A DNA stretch of 64,000 bases from Cellulomonas sp. 73-145 (lineage in GTDB: Bacteria; Actinomycetota; Actinomycetes; Actinomycetales; Cellulomonadaceae). The translations under genes and the position numbers were made by a program. Where the stretch lies: contig MKTI01000004.1 in NCBI GenBank assembly GCA_001898185.1, forward strand, positions 62,001 to 126,000, read 5' to 3'. The notes beneath the pieces were generated by a model that made no database searches, was not told the origin of the DNA, and worked only from the letters and a program-made list of their open reading frames with translations. Below, piece after piece: positions 46,670 to 55,483 of the stretch; position 1 is the first letter of the stretch, and the number at the start of each line of letters is the position of its first letter.

Positions 46670-49315
46670 TCACGCGCCGCGGCGCGGGCGGCCGACGACC
46701 GGCACGAGCAGGGCGGCGAGCAGCCCACCGCCGGCACTGATCGGGACGGCAGCGCCGAGCGCACCGGTCCCCTTGTCGGCGGGGGTGGCGGCGCCGAGCA
46801 CCGGCGGTGGCGGGCCGGTCGGGGACGGCGTGGGTGCAGGCGTCGGCGTCGCCGCCGCCGGCGTGGTGGCGGCGGGTGCCGGTGCCGACGGCACCGTGGC
46901 GTTAGGCACCACGGAGGACGTCGGCAGCAGGTCCGTCGAGGGCACCGCGTCACCGGGTGTGGCCGCCCCCGTGTCGGTCGGTGTCGGGGTCGGCGCCGCG
47001 GCAGGGCCGCCGGCGATGGCGTCGGCGGCCTTCAGTGCCTGCGTGCGCCACGACGCCGGGATCGGCGCGTACCCCGGGGGCAGCTGCCCGAGGGACGTGC
47101 CGGGCGTCTGGCCGTCGGCCGCGGCGTACCGGATCAGCGCGGCGGCCGCGGTGCGCGACCCGGCGTCACCGCCCTCGGGGTTGGTCGCGGCGTACACCGG
47201 CACCGTCAGGGGATACGCGCCCGCGGCGGCCTTCGCCTCGGCGCTGCTCGGGTCGAAGGACACGACCTGCGGCTGTGCGGCGTCCGGCGTCATGGCGGCC
47301 GCGGCGGCGGCCATCGAGTCGGTCGTCGGCGTGACGAACGCCCCGGACGGGTTCTGCAGGGCGGCCGTGTACACCTGGTACTTGGCCGCGGAGGCCGTGT
47401 CGGTCAGGCCCATCACCTTCTGCTGACCGGCGTAGTCCCGCGGGAAGGTGGTGAAGGTCGCCGCACCCGTGCCACCCCCGGCGGCTCCGGTGTTCCAGGT
47501 GATCTCCCGCTTGTCGCCGCGCAGAACCCAGTAGCTGCCGTGGTCGAAGCTCAGCGAGTACGGGCGCCAGGCGATCGCGTCGACCGTGGTCTTGGGGTCC
47601 GCCTCGATCAGGCGCCCCTCCGTCGGGTCCGGCTTGAGGAACCGGTCGGTGGGGTACTCGTTCGCCACGCCGGGCGGGTTGACCGTCGCGTCCCACTCCG
47701 CACTGGTGGTCGCCCAGGGGTTGACCTTCATGCCCCACGGGTCCGCCTTGCCGGCGAGGAAGTCGCGTGCGCTCGGGTCCGACAGGACGTAGCTCCACAC
47801 GGTCCACGCGCTGTCCGAGTGGCCCAGCGGCACGAAGACGTCCGCGAGCGCCACCGAGTAGATGGACTGACCGGCCCAGTCGGGGTTGACCTCGAGGAAG
47901 TCCGGGTCCTGCGTGATGTTGCCGGGGCTCTTGTCGAGGTAGGGCACCTTGGCCGTGGTCGGGACCGAGTTCCGGTACGAGTTGGTCAGCAGCTTCGCGA
48001 CGAGACGTGGCGTCAGGTTCATGTGCGTGAACGGCAGGGCGTTCAGCGCCTGGACGTCCGCGGACGGCGGCTTGAGCGGGTCGGCGTTGTGGTCCACCGC
48101 GAAGGCGATCGTCAGGCCGGAGACCGCGATGGGCGCATAGGTCAGGGCGTCCGTCGTGCCGTAGGCCGCAGCGTCGAGCGGCCGGCTGACCAGGGCCAAC
48201 GGGGCCGTCCCCGTGCCGTTCGCCTTCGACGCGGCATCACCCTCGCTCGAGGTGACGACGTTGTAGATCGACCCGCCCGCCTTGGTGCAGACGGCCGGCT
48301 GCCACGACTGCAGGGCCAGCGCCACCAGCTCGCTGCCGGCCACCTGCCGCTCCGCCGCTCCCAGCGGGCACCGGACGCCCAGCGGCTTGAAGTCGAGGCG
48401 CACGGCGAGGCGGTGCTTCCAGATCTGCGCCAGCAGGCCCGACCCGGTGTTGCCGACCGCCCCGATGCCGTCGTTCGCGCCGCGCGGTACGACGACCAGC
48501 CAGCAGGACTGCCCCGTCACGGTCCCGCCGGAGGTCACGGGGTTGCCGCAGCCCAGACCGGGCGCCTGCATCGCCGTCTGGACCTCGAAGGTCGACGTGC
48601 CCGTGCCGTCAGCCCCGAACCCGGCCCAGGGCACCTCGTTGGTGGTGTACGGCCCGTAGAACTCGTTGCTGTCGAGGTTGACGAGGCTCTTCGTCGCCGG
48701 GTCGGTGACCAGCTTGCCGTCGACGACGCCGGCCAGCGTCTTGCCGGTGGCGGAGCGGAACGGGATCGAGACCTGTGCCGGGTCGAAGAAGCCGGAGCCG
48801 GGGTAGACGTAGCCGGCCGCGACGTCCGCCGGGTCGGCCTGGTCGACGCTCGCCAGCGTCGTGTGGCGCGTCTGACCCTGGTTGATGCTCGCGGAGCCGT
48901 ACTGGCAGGTGGTCCGGTCGGGCTGGGCGTTGCCTGCCTTGTCCTTGACCGGGTTCCCGGCGGCGTCCTTCAGGTCGCCCCAGCACTCCATGACCTGCAG
49001 GAAGTTCTGACCCTCGTTCAGGGCGGACGGGGGTGACGACTTCGTCCCGCCGGAGTAGGAGATCCGCACGCCCTGGCTGACCAGGTCGGTCGTCTGCGAC
49101 ACCGTGACGGAGAGGCCGGGGAAGGGCGCCTTCGCGGCGTCGGGGTCCTGCTCCGCGGCGGTGACGGTCACGGCGCTCCCGGCGGCGACTGCGTGAGCGG
49201 CAGGAGCGAGCGCCACGAACCCGGCGAAGATCGACCCGGAGCTCACCAGGCCGACCACCAGGGACGTCGCCGCCGTCCGGGCCCAGCCGGGCCGCGCGGC
49301 ACCACCAGCAGTCAC
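46670..49315 (-). CDS. Large membrane-anchored substrate-binding-like protein
   Basis: An 881-residue protein. A signal segment (about 12-42) is followed by an N-terminal beta-rich region (TAAEQDPDAAKAPFPGLSVTVS, LQVMECWGD), a PBP-type substrate-binding region (IAVSGLTIAFAVDHN, LTPRLVAKLLTNSY, PSARDFLAG), a long Ala/Pro/Thr stalk (about 760-845) and a C-terminal hydrophobic helix with RPRRGA. That plan fits a surface binding protein tethered by its C-terminus without LPXTG. The GTG has a GAGGAG site 5-6 nt upstream. Twice the length of an ordinary PstS. Confidence 0.75.
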   Translation of the reverse strand: MTAGGAARPGWARTAATSLVVGLVSSGSIFAGFVALAPAAHAVAAGSAVTVTAAEQDPDAAKAPFPGLSVTVSQTTDLVSQGVRISYSGGTKSSPPSALNEGQNFLQVMECWGDLKDAAGNPVKDKAGNAQPDRTTCQYGSASINQGQTRHTTLASVDQADPADVAAGYVYPGSGFFDPAQVSIPFRSATGKTLAGVVDGKLVTDPATKSLVNLDSNEFYGPYTTNEVPWAGFGADGTGTSTFEVQTAMQAPGLGCGNPVTSGGTVTGQSCWLVVVPRGANDGIGAVGNTGSGLLAQIWKHRLAVRLDFKPLGVRCPLGAAERQVAGSELVALALQSWQPAVCTKAGGSIYNVVTSSEGDAASKANGTGTAPLALVSRPLDAAAYGTTDALTYAPIAVSGLTIAFAVDHNADPLKPPSADVQALNALPFTHMNLTPRLVAKLLTNSYRNSVPTTAKVPYLDKSPGNITQDPDFLEVNPDWAGQSIYSVALADVFVPLGHSDSAWTVWSYVLSDPSARDFLAGKADPWGMKVNPWATTSAEWDATVNPPGVANEYPTDRFLKPDPTEGRLIEADPKTTVDAIAWRPYSLSFDHGSYWVLRGDKREITWNTGAAGGGTGAATFTTFPRDYAGQQKVMGLTDTASAAKYQVYTAALQNPSGAFVTPTTDSMAAAAAAMTPDAAQPQVVSFDPSSAEAKAAAGAYPLTVPVYAATNPEGGDAGSRTAAAALIRYAAADGQTPGTSLGQLPPGYAPIPASWRTQALKAADAIAGGPAAAPTPTPTDTGAATPGDAVPSTDLLPTSSVVPNATVPSAPAPAATTPAAATPTPAPTPSPTGPPPPVLGAATPADKGTGALGAAVPISAGGGLLAALLVPVVGRPRRGA

Positions 49316-49469
49316 GTCGCTCCTCGGTCACGGGACGCATTCCCGGGCAATCCCGACGTGACTGACACTTCCGGCGCGGAGTGAAGTCCCGGCAAACGGG
49401 ACCCATCCGAGGTCCACCCCCTCGATGGACCGGGGATGGCGCTCCGGCGCGGGTGTGGACGCCGACGGC

Positions 49470-51206
49470 TCAGCGATGCGGCTGGTCAGGGCGCCGCAGG
49501 CGGCGTGACAGCAGGGGTGGCACCACGACGACGGCGAGGAACAGCGCCGCGGCGCCACCCATCACCGGGGTGACCCAGCCGGCGTTCGACGACGCCAGGG
49601 TGAACGGCGACGACACCGCCGCCGCACCGCCTCCAGCGGACCCGTTCCCGGCACCGCCGGACACCACGTTCCCGAACTCGTCGACCGCCGCCCCGGCACC
49701 GACCGCCGCGGCATCCTGCGCCCCGGCGACCACCGGCCCGGCCGACGCCGCCGCCGGCCCCTGGGCCGAACCCGTACCGGACCCGGACTTCGTCGACCCG
49801 CCGGCGCCGGCCTTCCCGCCGGAGCCGCTCGAGCCCCCGCCCGTGGACCCGGCCGGGTTCTTGGCCGTCCCGGCGCTGTGGGTGCTGAAGTACGAGCCCG
49901 GCACGCCGCCGGTCGGGACGGTGCACTGGTGCGCGCTGTCCTTGGCGTCGCAGTCGGCGGGGTTGGGCGCCGTCAGCGCCAGCTGGTTGGTGGACGGGCT
50001 GTCACCGGGCTTGAAGGTGGGGTTGTTGCACGTGCTGATGTCGACGGGCCCCGCGCCGGGCACCCGCGCGATCTGCGTCGCACCCGCCTGGACCAGGTTC
50101 ATCGGCAGCGGTGAGTAGCCGAGCGACTCGGCGCTCTGCTGCCCCTCGCACACCATGTAGTTGGCGAAGGCGCCGAGGGTCTTGCCCTTGTCCGGGTTGA
50201 AGTTCGAGCCTGAGACCACCTGGGTGGGCACGATGAGGTACGAGTAGCTGGACAACGGGTAGGCACGCTTGTCCCCGTTCGTGTACACGCCGGTCAGGTC
50301 CTGCGTGAGGTAGTTGTCCGCCTTGGGGTCCTCGGTGTGGATCTTCGCCGCCATCAGCGCGACCGCCACGTTCTGGGCCGTCGGCTCCACGTAGTAGCCG
50401 GCGGGGTTGAGCACCTTGACCACGGGGAAGTGCGACAGGATCGCCGCGTAGGAGAACTCGACGTACGTGATGGCACCCTCGCTGGTGTTCTGCGAGACGT
50501 AGCCGGCGACGCCGTCGGAACCCTTGAGGTTCTTGAACCCGGTCGGCACGGGGTACTGCGAGGTCATCCCGCACGTCGCCGGCAGGCCGACCTTGCCGCA
50601 GAAGGCGTGCCACAGGTCCGGGTACTGCGTGGCCATCCACAGCGTGAACTGCGCGCTGGTCCCGGACCCGTCGGAGCGAACGACGGGGGTGATCGTCCGG
50701 TCCGGCAGCGCGAGGTCCGGGTTGCTGGCCTGGATCGCGGGGTCGTTCCACTTGGTGATCACGCCCGTGAAGATCTTGGTGATCGTCGTGCCGTCCAGCC
50801 GCAGGTCGGTGACCTGCTTGCCGCCGATCCGCAGGTTGTACATGAACGACGTGCCGCCGGCCACGATCGGCATGTAGGCGTACGGCGTGGTCGGCGTCTC
50901 CGGGGCGGAGCCGTCCTCGGGGTGCGCCTGGAACGGGATCTCGGAGATGGCGAAGTCGACGATCTTGTTGATGAAGTCCTGGCGCCCGGCGCTCGAGCCG
51001 TTGGCGTTGAAGTTCACCTGCATGCCGTAGTTGGCCGCCACGTTGGACTGCCAGGACTGCACCGCGTTGGCGGACCAGGTCGAGCCGGACCCGGTGATGG
51101 GGGTCCAGCCGGCCGCCTGGGCCGGCAGAGCCAGCGCCGGGACCACGGCGACGGCGGCGCCGACGACGGCTGCGAGGACGCACAGGGCGCGGTGGGCGCG
51201 CTTCAT
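49470..51206 (-). CDS. pstS: PstS-like phosphate-binding protein with C-terminal membrane anchor
   Basis: A 578-residue protein with a signal peptide (ALCVLAAVVGAAVAVVPALALPAQA) and a PstS domain (ITGSGSTWSANAVQSWQSN, NGSSAGRQDF, PVVRSDGSGTSAQFTLW, the phosphate-contact segments). A Gly/Ser/Ala stalk (about 430-535) leads to a transmembrane helix (WVTPVMGGAAALFLAVVVVP) and an Arg-rich tail. Ordinary PstS is a lipoprotein of about 370 residues, so the type I anchoring is unusual. The ATG overlaps the pstA stop by 4 nt (ATGA). Confidence 0.88.
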   Translation of the reverse strand: MKRAHRALCVLAAVVGAAVAVVPALALPAQAAGWTPITGSGSTWSANAVQSWQSNVAANYGMQVNFNANGSSAGRQDFINKIVDFAISEIPFQAHPEDGSAPETPTTPYAYMPIVAGGTSFMYNLRIGGKQVTDLRLDGTTITKIFTGVITKWNDPAIQASNPDLALPDRTITPVVRSDGSGTSAQFTLWMATQYPDLWHAFCGKVGLPATCGMTSQYPVPTGFKNLKGSDGVAGYVSQNTSEGAITYVEFSYAAILSHFPVVKVLNPAGYYVEPTAQNVAVALMAAKIHTEDPKADNYLTQDLTGVYTNGDKRAYPLSSYSYLIVPTQVVSGSNFNPDKGKTLGAFANYMVCEGQQSAESLGYSPLPMNLVQAGATQIARVPGAGPVDISTCNNPTFKPGDSPSTNQLALTAPNPADCDAKDSAHQCTVPTGGVPGSYFSTHSAGTAKNPAGSTGGGSSGSGGKAGAGGSTKSGSGTGSAQGPAAASAGPVVAGAQDAAAVGAGAAVDEFGNVVSGGAGNGSAGGGAAAVSSPFTLASSNAGWVTPVMGGAAALFLAVVVVPPLLSRRLRRPDQPHR

Positions 51207-52510
51207 CGGAGGGGCTCCTCGGGGTGGTCGGGCTGCGCGCCCGGGCGGTCGGACGGCCGGGGGGCCGGAGGCTGCCGGAGGGCCGAAGGCTGCTGGTGGG
51301 CCGGCGGCTGCTGGTGGTAGGCCGCGATGCGGATCGCGGCGCGGGTCGACTCCGCCTGCACCTGCTGCTGCTGCCGCGGCGACATGGTCCCCGGCCCACG
51401 GCCGCCGATGCGGCGGGCGAGCCCGAACAGAACCAGCACCAGCACCAGCAGGGTGGCCGCGGTGCCGAACCCGCGCACCACCTGGTTCGGCTGCGGCGAG
51501 CCGATGAAGTTGTAGACGGCCAGCGGCAGCGACGTCATCGGCCCCTTGAACGGGTCGAGGTTGAGCACCGTCGAGATGCCCGACGTCAGCAGCACGGGGC
51601 TGGTCTCGCCCAGACCGCGGGCGGTGCCGAGGATCACCGCGGTCGCCAGTCCCGACCTGGCGGTGGGGAGCACCACGTGCCAGACGGTGCGCCACCGTGA
51701 GGTCCCCAGCGCGTAGGACGCCTCACGCAGGTTCCCCGGCACCAGCCGCAGCACCACGTCCGCGGAGCGGATGACGATCGGCAGCATCATCACGGTGATC
51801 GCCAGGGCCGCCGCGAAGCCGTTCCGCTCGTGGAACACCAGCTGCACCACGGCCGCGAGGATGAACAGGCCGGCGACCACCGACGGCAGCGCGGTCATCG
51901 CGTCGCTGATGGTCCGCACGAACCGCGCGAACCGTCCACCGACCTCGTTGAGGAACACCGCGGTCGTCAGCCCCAGCGGGACGGTGATCGACAGCGCGAT
52001 GCCGATCTGGATCAGCGTGCCCGCGATCGCGTGCAGGATCCCGCCCTTGGACAGCGGGTCCTGCGGCCCGGCCACCCACATCGTCTGCACGAAGAAGTTC
52101 AGGTGGTGCAGCGCCGAGACGCCGCGGAACAAGGTGAACAGGACGATGAACACCAGCGTGCCGAACAGGACGACGCCCGCCGTCCGCAGCAGCGCGGTGA
52201 TCACCTTGTCCTTCACCTCCTCGCCGGTGGCGTGCAGCGAGGCGAGCAGCGCGTAGAACCCGAGGAAGGCGGCCAGCGCGACCACCACCCAGCCGATCGC
52301 GCCGTGCATCGCGGTGAGCCGGCCGAACAGCAGGGTGGCGGTCGCGACGGCGGCCACGGTGGCCCCCAGCACGTCGAACAGCTCGACCGCGGTCACGCCG
52401 CGCAGCCGGCGACGCGGCGCCGCCGGGCCGGTCGCCACGGGCCGCGTGGTGGTCCCCGGGCGCGCGGTCGTGGCCGGCACCGCCGCGGTCCTCTCCTCCA
52501 GAGCAGTCAC
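51203..52510 (-). CDS. pstA: PstA-like phosphate ABC transporter permease
   Basis: A 435-residue permease with a Pro/Thr/Arg-rich cytoplasmic N-terminus, two extra N-terminal helices (VLGATVAAVATATLLFG and WVVVALAAFLGFYALL), then the PstA core (GTLIQIGIALSITVPLG, TALPSVVAGLFILA, REASYALGTSRWRTVWHVVLP as EAA loop). A Gln/Pro-rich C-terminal tail of about 60 residues is also present. The GTG at 52508-52510 has GCGAGGGG 8 nt upstream. PstA is usually about 290-300 residues; both ends are extended here. Confidence 0.9.
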   Translation of the reverse strand: MTALEERTAAVPATTARPGTTTRPVATGPAAPRRRLRGVTAVELFDVLGATVAAVATATLLFGRLTAMHGAIGWVVVALAAFLGFYALLASLHATGEEVKDKVITALLRTAGVVLFGTLVFIVLFTLFRGVSALHHLNFFVQTMWVAGPQDPLSKGGILHAIAGTLIQIGIALSITVPLGLTTAVFLNEVGGRFARFVRTISDAMTALPSVVAGLFILAAVVQLVFHERNGFAAALAITVMMLPIVIRSADVVLRLVPGNLREASYALGTSRWRTVWHVVLPTARSGLATAVILGTARGLGETSPVLLTSGISTVLNLDPFKGPMTSLPLAVYNFIGSPQPNQVVRGFGTAATLLVLVLVLFGLARRIGGRGPGTMSPRQQQQVQAESTRAAIRIAAYHQQPPAHQQPSALRQPPAPRPSDRPGAQPDHPEEPLR

Positions 52511-52515
52511 GCCCG

Positions 52516-53535
52516 TCACCCCTCGCTCTGCGCGCCGGAGCGCGACCGGGCGACGATCGACGAGGCGGTGAAGTTCACGACGAGAGTCACGACGAACAGG
52601 GCCAGCCCGGCCGCCATCAGCGCCGACAGCCCGAACTGGCTCGCCTCGCTGAACCGCAGCGCGATCAGCGCCGACACCGAGTTGGTGCCGCTCTTCAGCA
52701 CCTGCCAGTTGATGGCGAACAGCGGCGAGATGATCATCGCGACGGCGATCGTCTCGCCGAGCGCGCGCCCCAGGCCCAGCATGGTGCCGCCGATCACGCC
52801 GCCCTTGCCGAACGGCAGCACGACGGCGCGGATCATCCCCCACCGCGTCGCACCCAGCGCGTACGCACCCTCGCGCTCACCGGCCGGCGCCCGGGAGAAG
52901 CCCTCGCGCATCACCGACGTCATGGTCGGCACCACCATCAGCCCCACCACCAGGCCGGCGATGAACGCCGTCGACGTGTAGAAGTTCGGGTCGCTGACGG
53001 GCTTGCCGTCCTGGTCGGTGACGGCCAGCACCGGGACCACCTGCCCGACGGTCACCGCCAGCCACTGCGCCACCGGCACGATCTGCTTCTGCAGGAAGTA
53101 GAAACCCCACAGGCCGTAGACGATGCTCGGCACCGCGGCCATCAGGTCCACCAGCGCGACCAGCAGCCGCCCGATGCGCGGGCTGACCACCTCCGACAGC
53201 AGCAGCGCGGTGCCGAACGCGAGCGGGAAGCCGACCACCATCGCGATCACGGCGATCGTCACGGTGCCGAACAGCACCGCCCGGATGCCGAACACGCCGC
53301 CCTCCGGCTGCCACTGCGCCTGCGTGAGGAAGTGCCACTTCGCGACGCCGAGCGCCTGCCCGCCCCGCAGCGCCAGGAACAGGCCGACGGCCAGCAGGAT
53401 GCCGACCGTCGCGACGCCCCCGGCGTAGGTGATGCGGCGGAACACCGAGTCCGCGACCGACGGGCGGGAGACGAGCGAGCGCGGCCGCGGGCCGGGAGCA
53501 CCGAGCACCGCCGGCTCGTCGCGCAGCACCGTCAT
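52516..53535 (-). CDS. pstC: PstC-like phosphate ABC transporter permease
   Basis: A 339-residue permease, first gene of the array. Six helices begin at TYAGGVATVGILLAVGLFLAL; PSIVYGLWGFYFLQK and the EAA loop REGAYALGATRWGMIRAVVLPFG match PstC. The ATG at 53533-53535 has purine-rich AGGGGAACGGGG upstream. On the minus strand a GTTCACC heptamer (plus-strand 53596-53602), the core of Streptomyces PHO-box repeats, lies about 60 bp upstream; only one good copy is seen, so PhoP control is tentative. Confidence 0.91.
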   Translation of the reverse strand: MTVLRDEPAVLGAPGPRPRSLVSRPSVADSVFRRITYAGGVATVGILLAVGLFLALRGGQALGVAKWHFLTQAQWQPEGGVFGIRAVLFGTVTIAVIAMVVGFPLAFGTALLLSEVVSPRIGRLLVALVDLMAAVPSIVYGLWGFYFLQKQIVPVAQWLAVTVGQVVPVLAVTDQDGKPVSDPNFYTSTAFIAGLVVGLMVVPTMTSVMREGFSRAPAGEREGAYALGATRWGMIRAVVLPFGKGGVIGGTMLGLGRALGETIAVAMIISPLFAINWQVLKSGTNSVSALIALRFSEASQFGLSALMAAGLALFVVTLVVNFTASSIVARSRSGAQSEG

Positions 53536-53619
53536 GACCACCCCGTTCCCCTCGGCGGCACGTCGGGCGCCGCAGCGCAGATCGTCGCGACAGCCGGTGA
53601 ACGCCGGCCGACCGAGGGG

Positions 53620-53643
53620 CGTCCCGCAGGCCCCCGCGGGACG
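53620..53643. terminator. Hairpin upstream of pstC
   Basis: An 8-bp stem (CGTCCCGC 53620-53627 with 53636-53643) and 8-nt loop between the transglycosylase stop and pstC. It probably ends the upstream two-gene transcript and separates it from the Pst/WxL-like array. No T tract. Confidence 0.5.
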
Positions 53644-53725
53644 ACGCCGTCCGGGGTGCCGGCCCCCGTGCAGCCCCCGGTGCAGGCCGACGTCTCGACC
53701 CGGTGTCCGGCCGGCACGTCGGCAG

Positions 53726-54616
53726 TCATCTCGACTCCGCCGCGTACGTGCTGGCGCGGGCATACACGGACTGCGCGTAGCTCTCGGCGTGGTTGTAGGA
53801 CAGCAGCGCGGCATGCCAGCCGTCCCACGTGGACAGGTCACGGCCGCCGGCGCACAGGTACCGGGCCGCCGCGAGCGCGGCGTCGTCGACGTCCTGCGGA
53901 TCGGCCACCCCGTCCCCGTCGCCGTCCGCGCCCCAACGGACCCAGGTCGACGGGATGAACTGCATCGGCCCGACCGCGTGGTCCCACACCGGGTCGCCGT
54001 GCCAGCCGGTCGACTGCGGCGTCGCGCGGATCGCCGCCGTCCCGGGGCTGCCGTCGAGCGCCGGACCGACGATCGGGATCGACGGCCGGCCGTCGGCGCC
54101 GAGCACCGCGCCGCCGTGGGTGCCGTGCCCCGACTCGATCCACCCGATGCCGGCCAGAGTCGGCCAGCCGATCCGGCATCCCGGTTGCTCCGCACCGACC
54201 CGGAGCGCCGCGTCGCCGTACGCCTGCAGCGCGCGAGCCGGGATGCCGGTCGCTGCCGCGGTGGCACCCACCCAGGCACCGCTCGCTCGCGGCAGCCCGG
54301 GCCGGGACGGCAGCTGCACGGTGGTCGGCGGTGCCGAGGCAACGGGCTTCGAGACGGGCTCGACGGTCGGCCCCGCGGCCGCCGCGGGCGCTGCGGCCGC
54401 GTCCGGCGGCGCGGTGGCGCTCCACGAGGCCGCCCCCGAGCCGTCCACCGGTGTCCGCCCGTCCGCGGAGCCTGTCAGCGGGTCGACGTACGGCACGCGC
54501 GCCTCGGGCGCCGCGGGCCGGGACAGAGCGGCCGCCACGTTCGGGCCGCCGACCAGCACCAGCCCGAGCCCGACGACGAGCGCGAGGCCTCGCGCACGGG
54601 TGCGGGTCGACCTCAC
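53726..54616 (-). CDS. Secreted lytic murein transglycosylase
   Basis: A 296-residue exported protein. A signal segment (LALVVGLGLVLVGGPNVAAA) and an Ala/Pro-rich spacer precede an SLT/MltB-like lysozyme fold with the catalytic Glu in GIGWIESGHGTHGG and the AVGPMQFIPSTWVRWG motif, followed by DADDAALAAARYLC-type helices. It would cleave peptidoglycan glycan strands to anhydro-muropeptides. The GTG start overlaps the upstream small gene by 4 nt. Possible cell-wall remodelling partner of the surface array. Confidence 0.9.
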   Translation of the reverse strand: MRSTRTRARGLALVVGLGLVLVGGPNVAAALSRPAAPEARVPYVDPLTGSADGRTPVDGSGAASWSATAPPDAAAAPAAAAGPTVEPVSKPVASAPPTTVQLPSRPGLPRASGAWVGATAAATGIPARALQAYGDAALRVGAEQPGCRIGWPTLAGIGWIESGHGTHGGAVLGADGRPSIPIVGPALDGSPGTAAIRATPQSTGWHGDPVWDHAVGPMQFIPSTWVRWGADGDGDGVADPQDVDDAALAAARYLCAGGRDLSTWDGWHAALLSYNHAESYAQSVYARASTYAAESR

Positions 54617-55035
54617 ACCGCGGTCCCGTCGCCGACGCGCACGCTGCCGCCCCGCACGCTGAGTGGTGTCCTGATCACCCGGCGGAACACCGCCGTCTCC
54701 ACCTCGACCACCGCCGCAGGTGCGAGCAGCTGGAACCTGCGTCCCGCGTCGGTGCACCGGACCCGCCGGTCCTGGTCACCGATCCCCTCGGCGAGCGCCT
54801 CACCGCCTAGCCGCGCGGTCCAGTGCCAGCGGTAGTCGGCGGTGAGCCGCACCCCCAGGTCGAGCTCGGTGGCGTGCTGCACGACGAGGGCAAGGCCGGC
54901 TCGAGCGTCGGCGACCGACGGGAACGGCGTCACCGCGCGGCCGAGGCCGCGGCCGTTGGGGCTGATGAGCCGCCACCACAGGTCGGTCTCACCGCTGAAC
55001 CGGTAGAGCTGGAACACGGGCGCCGCGGACCGCAT
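54613..55035 (-). CDS. Small DUF1508-like hypothetical protein
   Basis: A 140-residue protein whose first half (FQLYRFSGETDLWWRLISPN, then GRGLGRAVTPFPSVADARAG) resembles the YegP-type DUF1508 strand-helix module. The second half (YRWHWTARLGGEALAEGIGD) looks like a degenerate repeat. No signal peptide or membrane helix. The ATG has a GGAGAGG site. Function unknown; its stop overlaps the transglycosylase start (GTGA), so the two are co-translated. Confidence 0.65.
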   Translation of the reverse strand: MRSAAPVFQLYRFSGETDLWWRLISPNGRGLGRAVTPFPSVADARAGLALVVQHATELDLGVRLTADYRWHWTARLGGEALAEGIGDQDRRVRCTDAGRRFQLLAPAAVVEVETAVFRRVIRTPLSVRGGSVRVGDGTAV

Positions 55036-55483
55036 GGTGCCTCTCCAGGACTGCACCCGACGGGTGCGTGCGAGGGGATCGCAGCAGAACCGCAACCGCT
55101 GTGAGCATCCTGTGCGTGACCGTGGGATGAACGGTCTGCTCCGTATGGGAGGTTTCACCCGTCTGAGGGCTTCTGTCCCCGTTCACCGGGCCGCTCCCGG
55201 CCTTCCTGGACGGTTGACGTCCGAATGATGAGACGTCGGTTCCACGAGCCGGGACGGTGCCCGTAGGCTCCCTGCCATGTCCCGCCGAATGTGTCGCTGA
55301 CCAGCGCACGTTCGGCTGTGCCCGCGGGCCGGTCGCGCCCCCTCTGGGACGCTCCCCCGCCTCGAGCCTCGGCTCGCACGTGCGCCACACCCCCGAGCAC
55401 CACCCCGGGACGGTCGTCGGCTGCACTCCCTGTCCCGGGTCGCCCACCCACCCGCAGGACCGAGAGCAGGAGCGAGCACGACG
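55036..55483 (+). other. 448-bp divergent intergenic region upstream of metY
   Basis: Gene-free stretch between the divergent DUF1508-like gene and metY. Two GACGTC hexamers (55216-55221 and 55232-55237), 16 bp apart, lie near a TTGACG -35-like element (55214-55219). No SAM-I, SAM-II or SAM-IV riboswitch core is recognisable. It probably holds the metY promoter and a long leader. Confidence 0.4.

Noticed and set aside
53596..53602. Full PHO box upstream of pstC
   Set aside because: Only one GTTCACC heptamer is convincing; PhoP sites need repeated 11-bp units.
55256..55340. SAM riboswitch upstream of metY
   Set aside because: Some stems exist, but the conserved core sequences of SAM-I and SAM-IV (including CCCGGCAACC-type segments) are missing.
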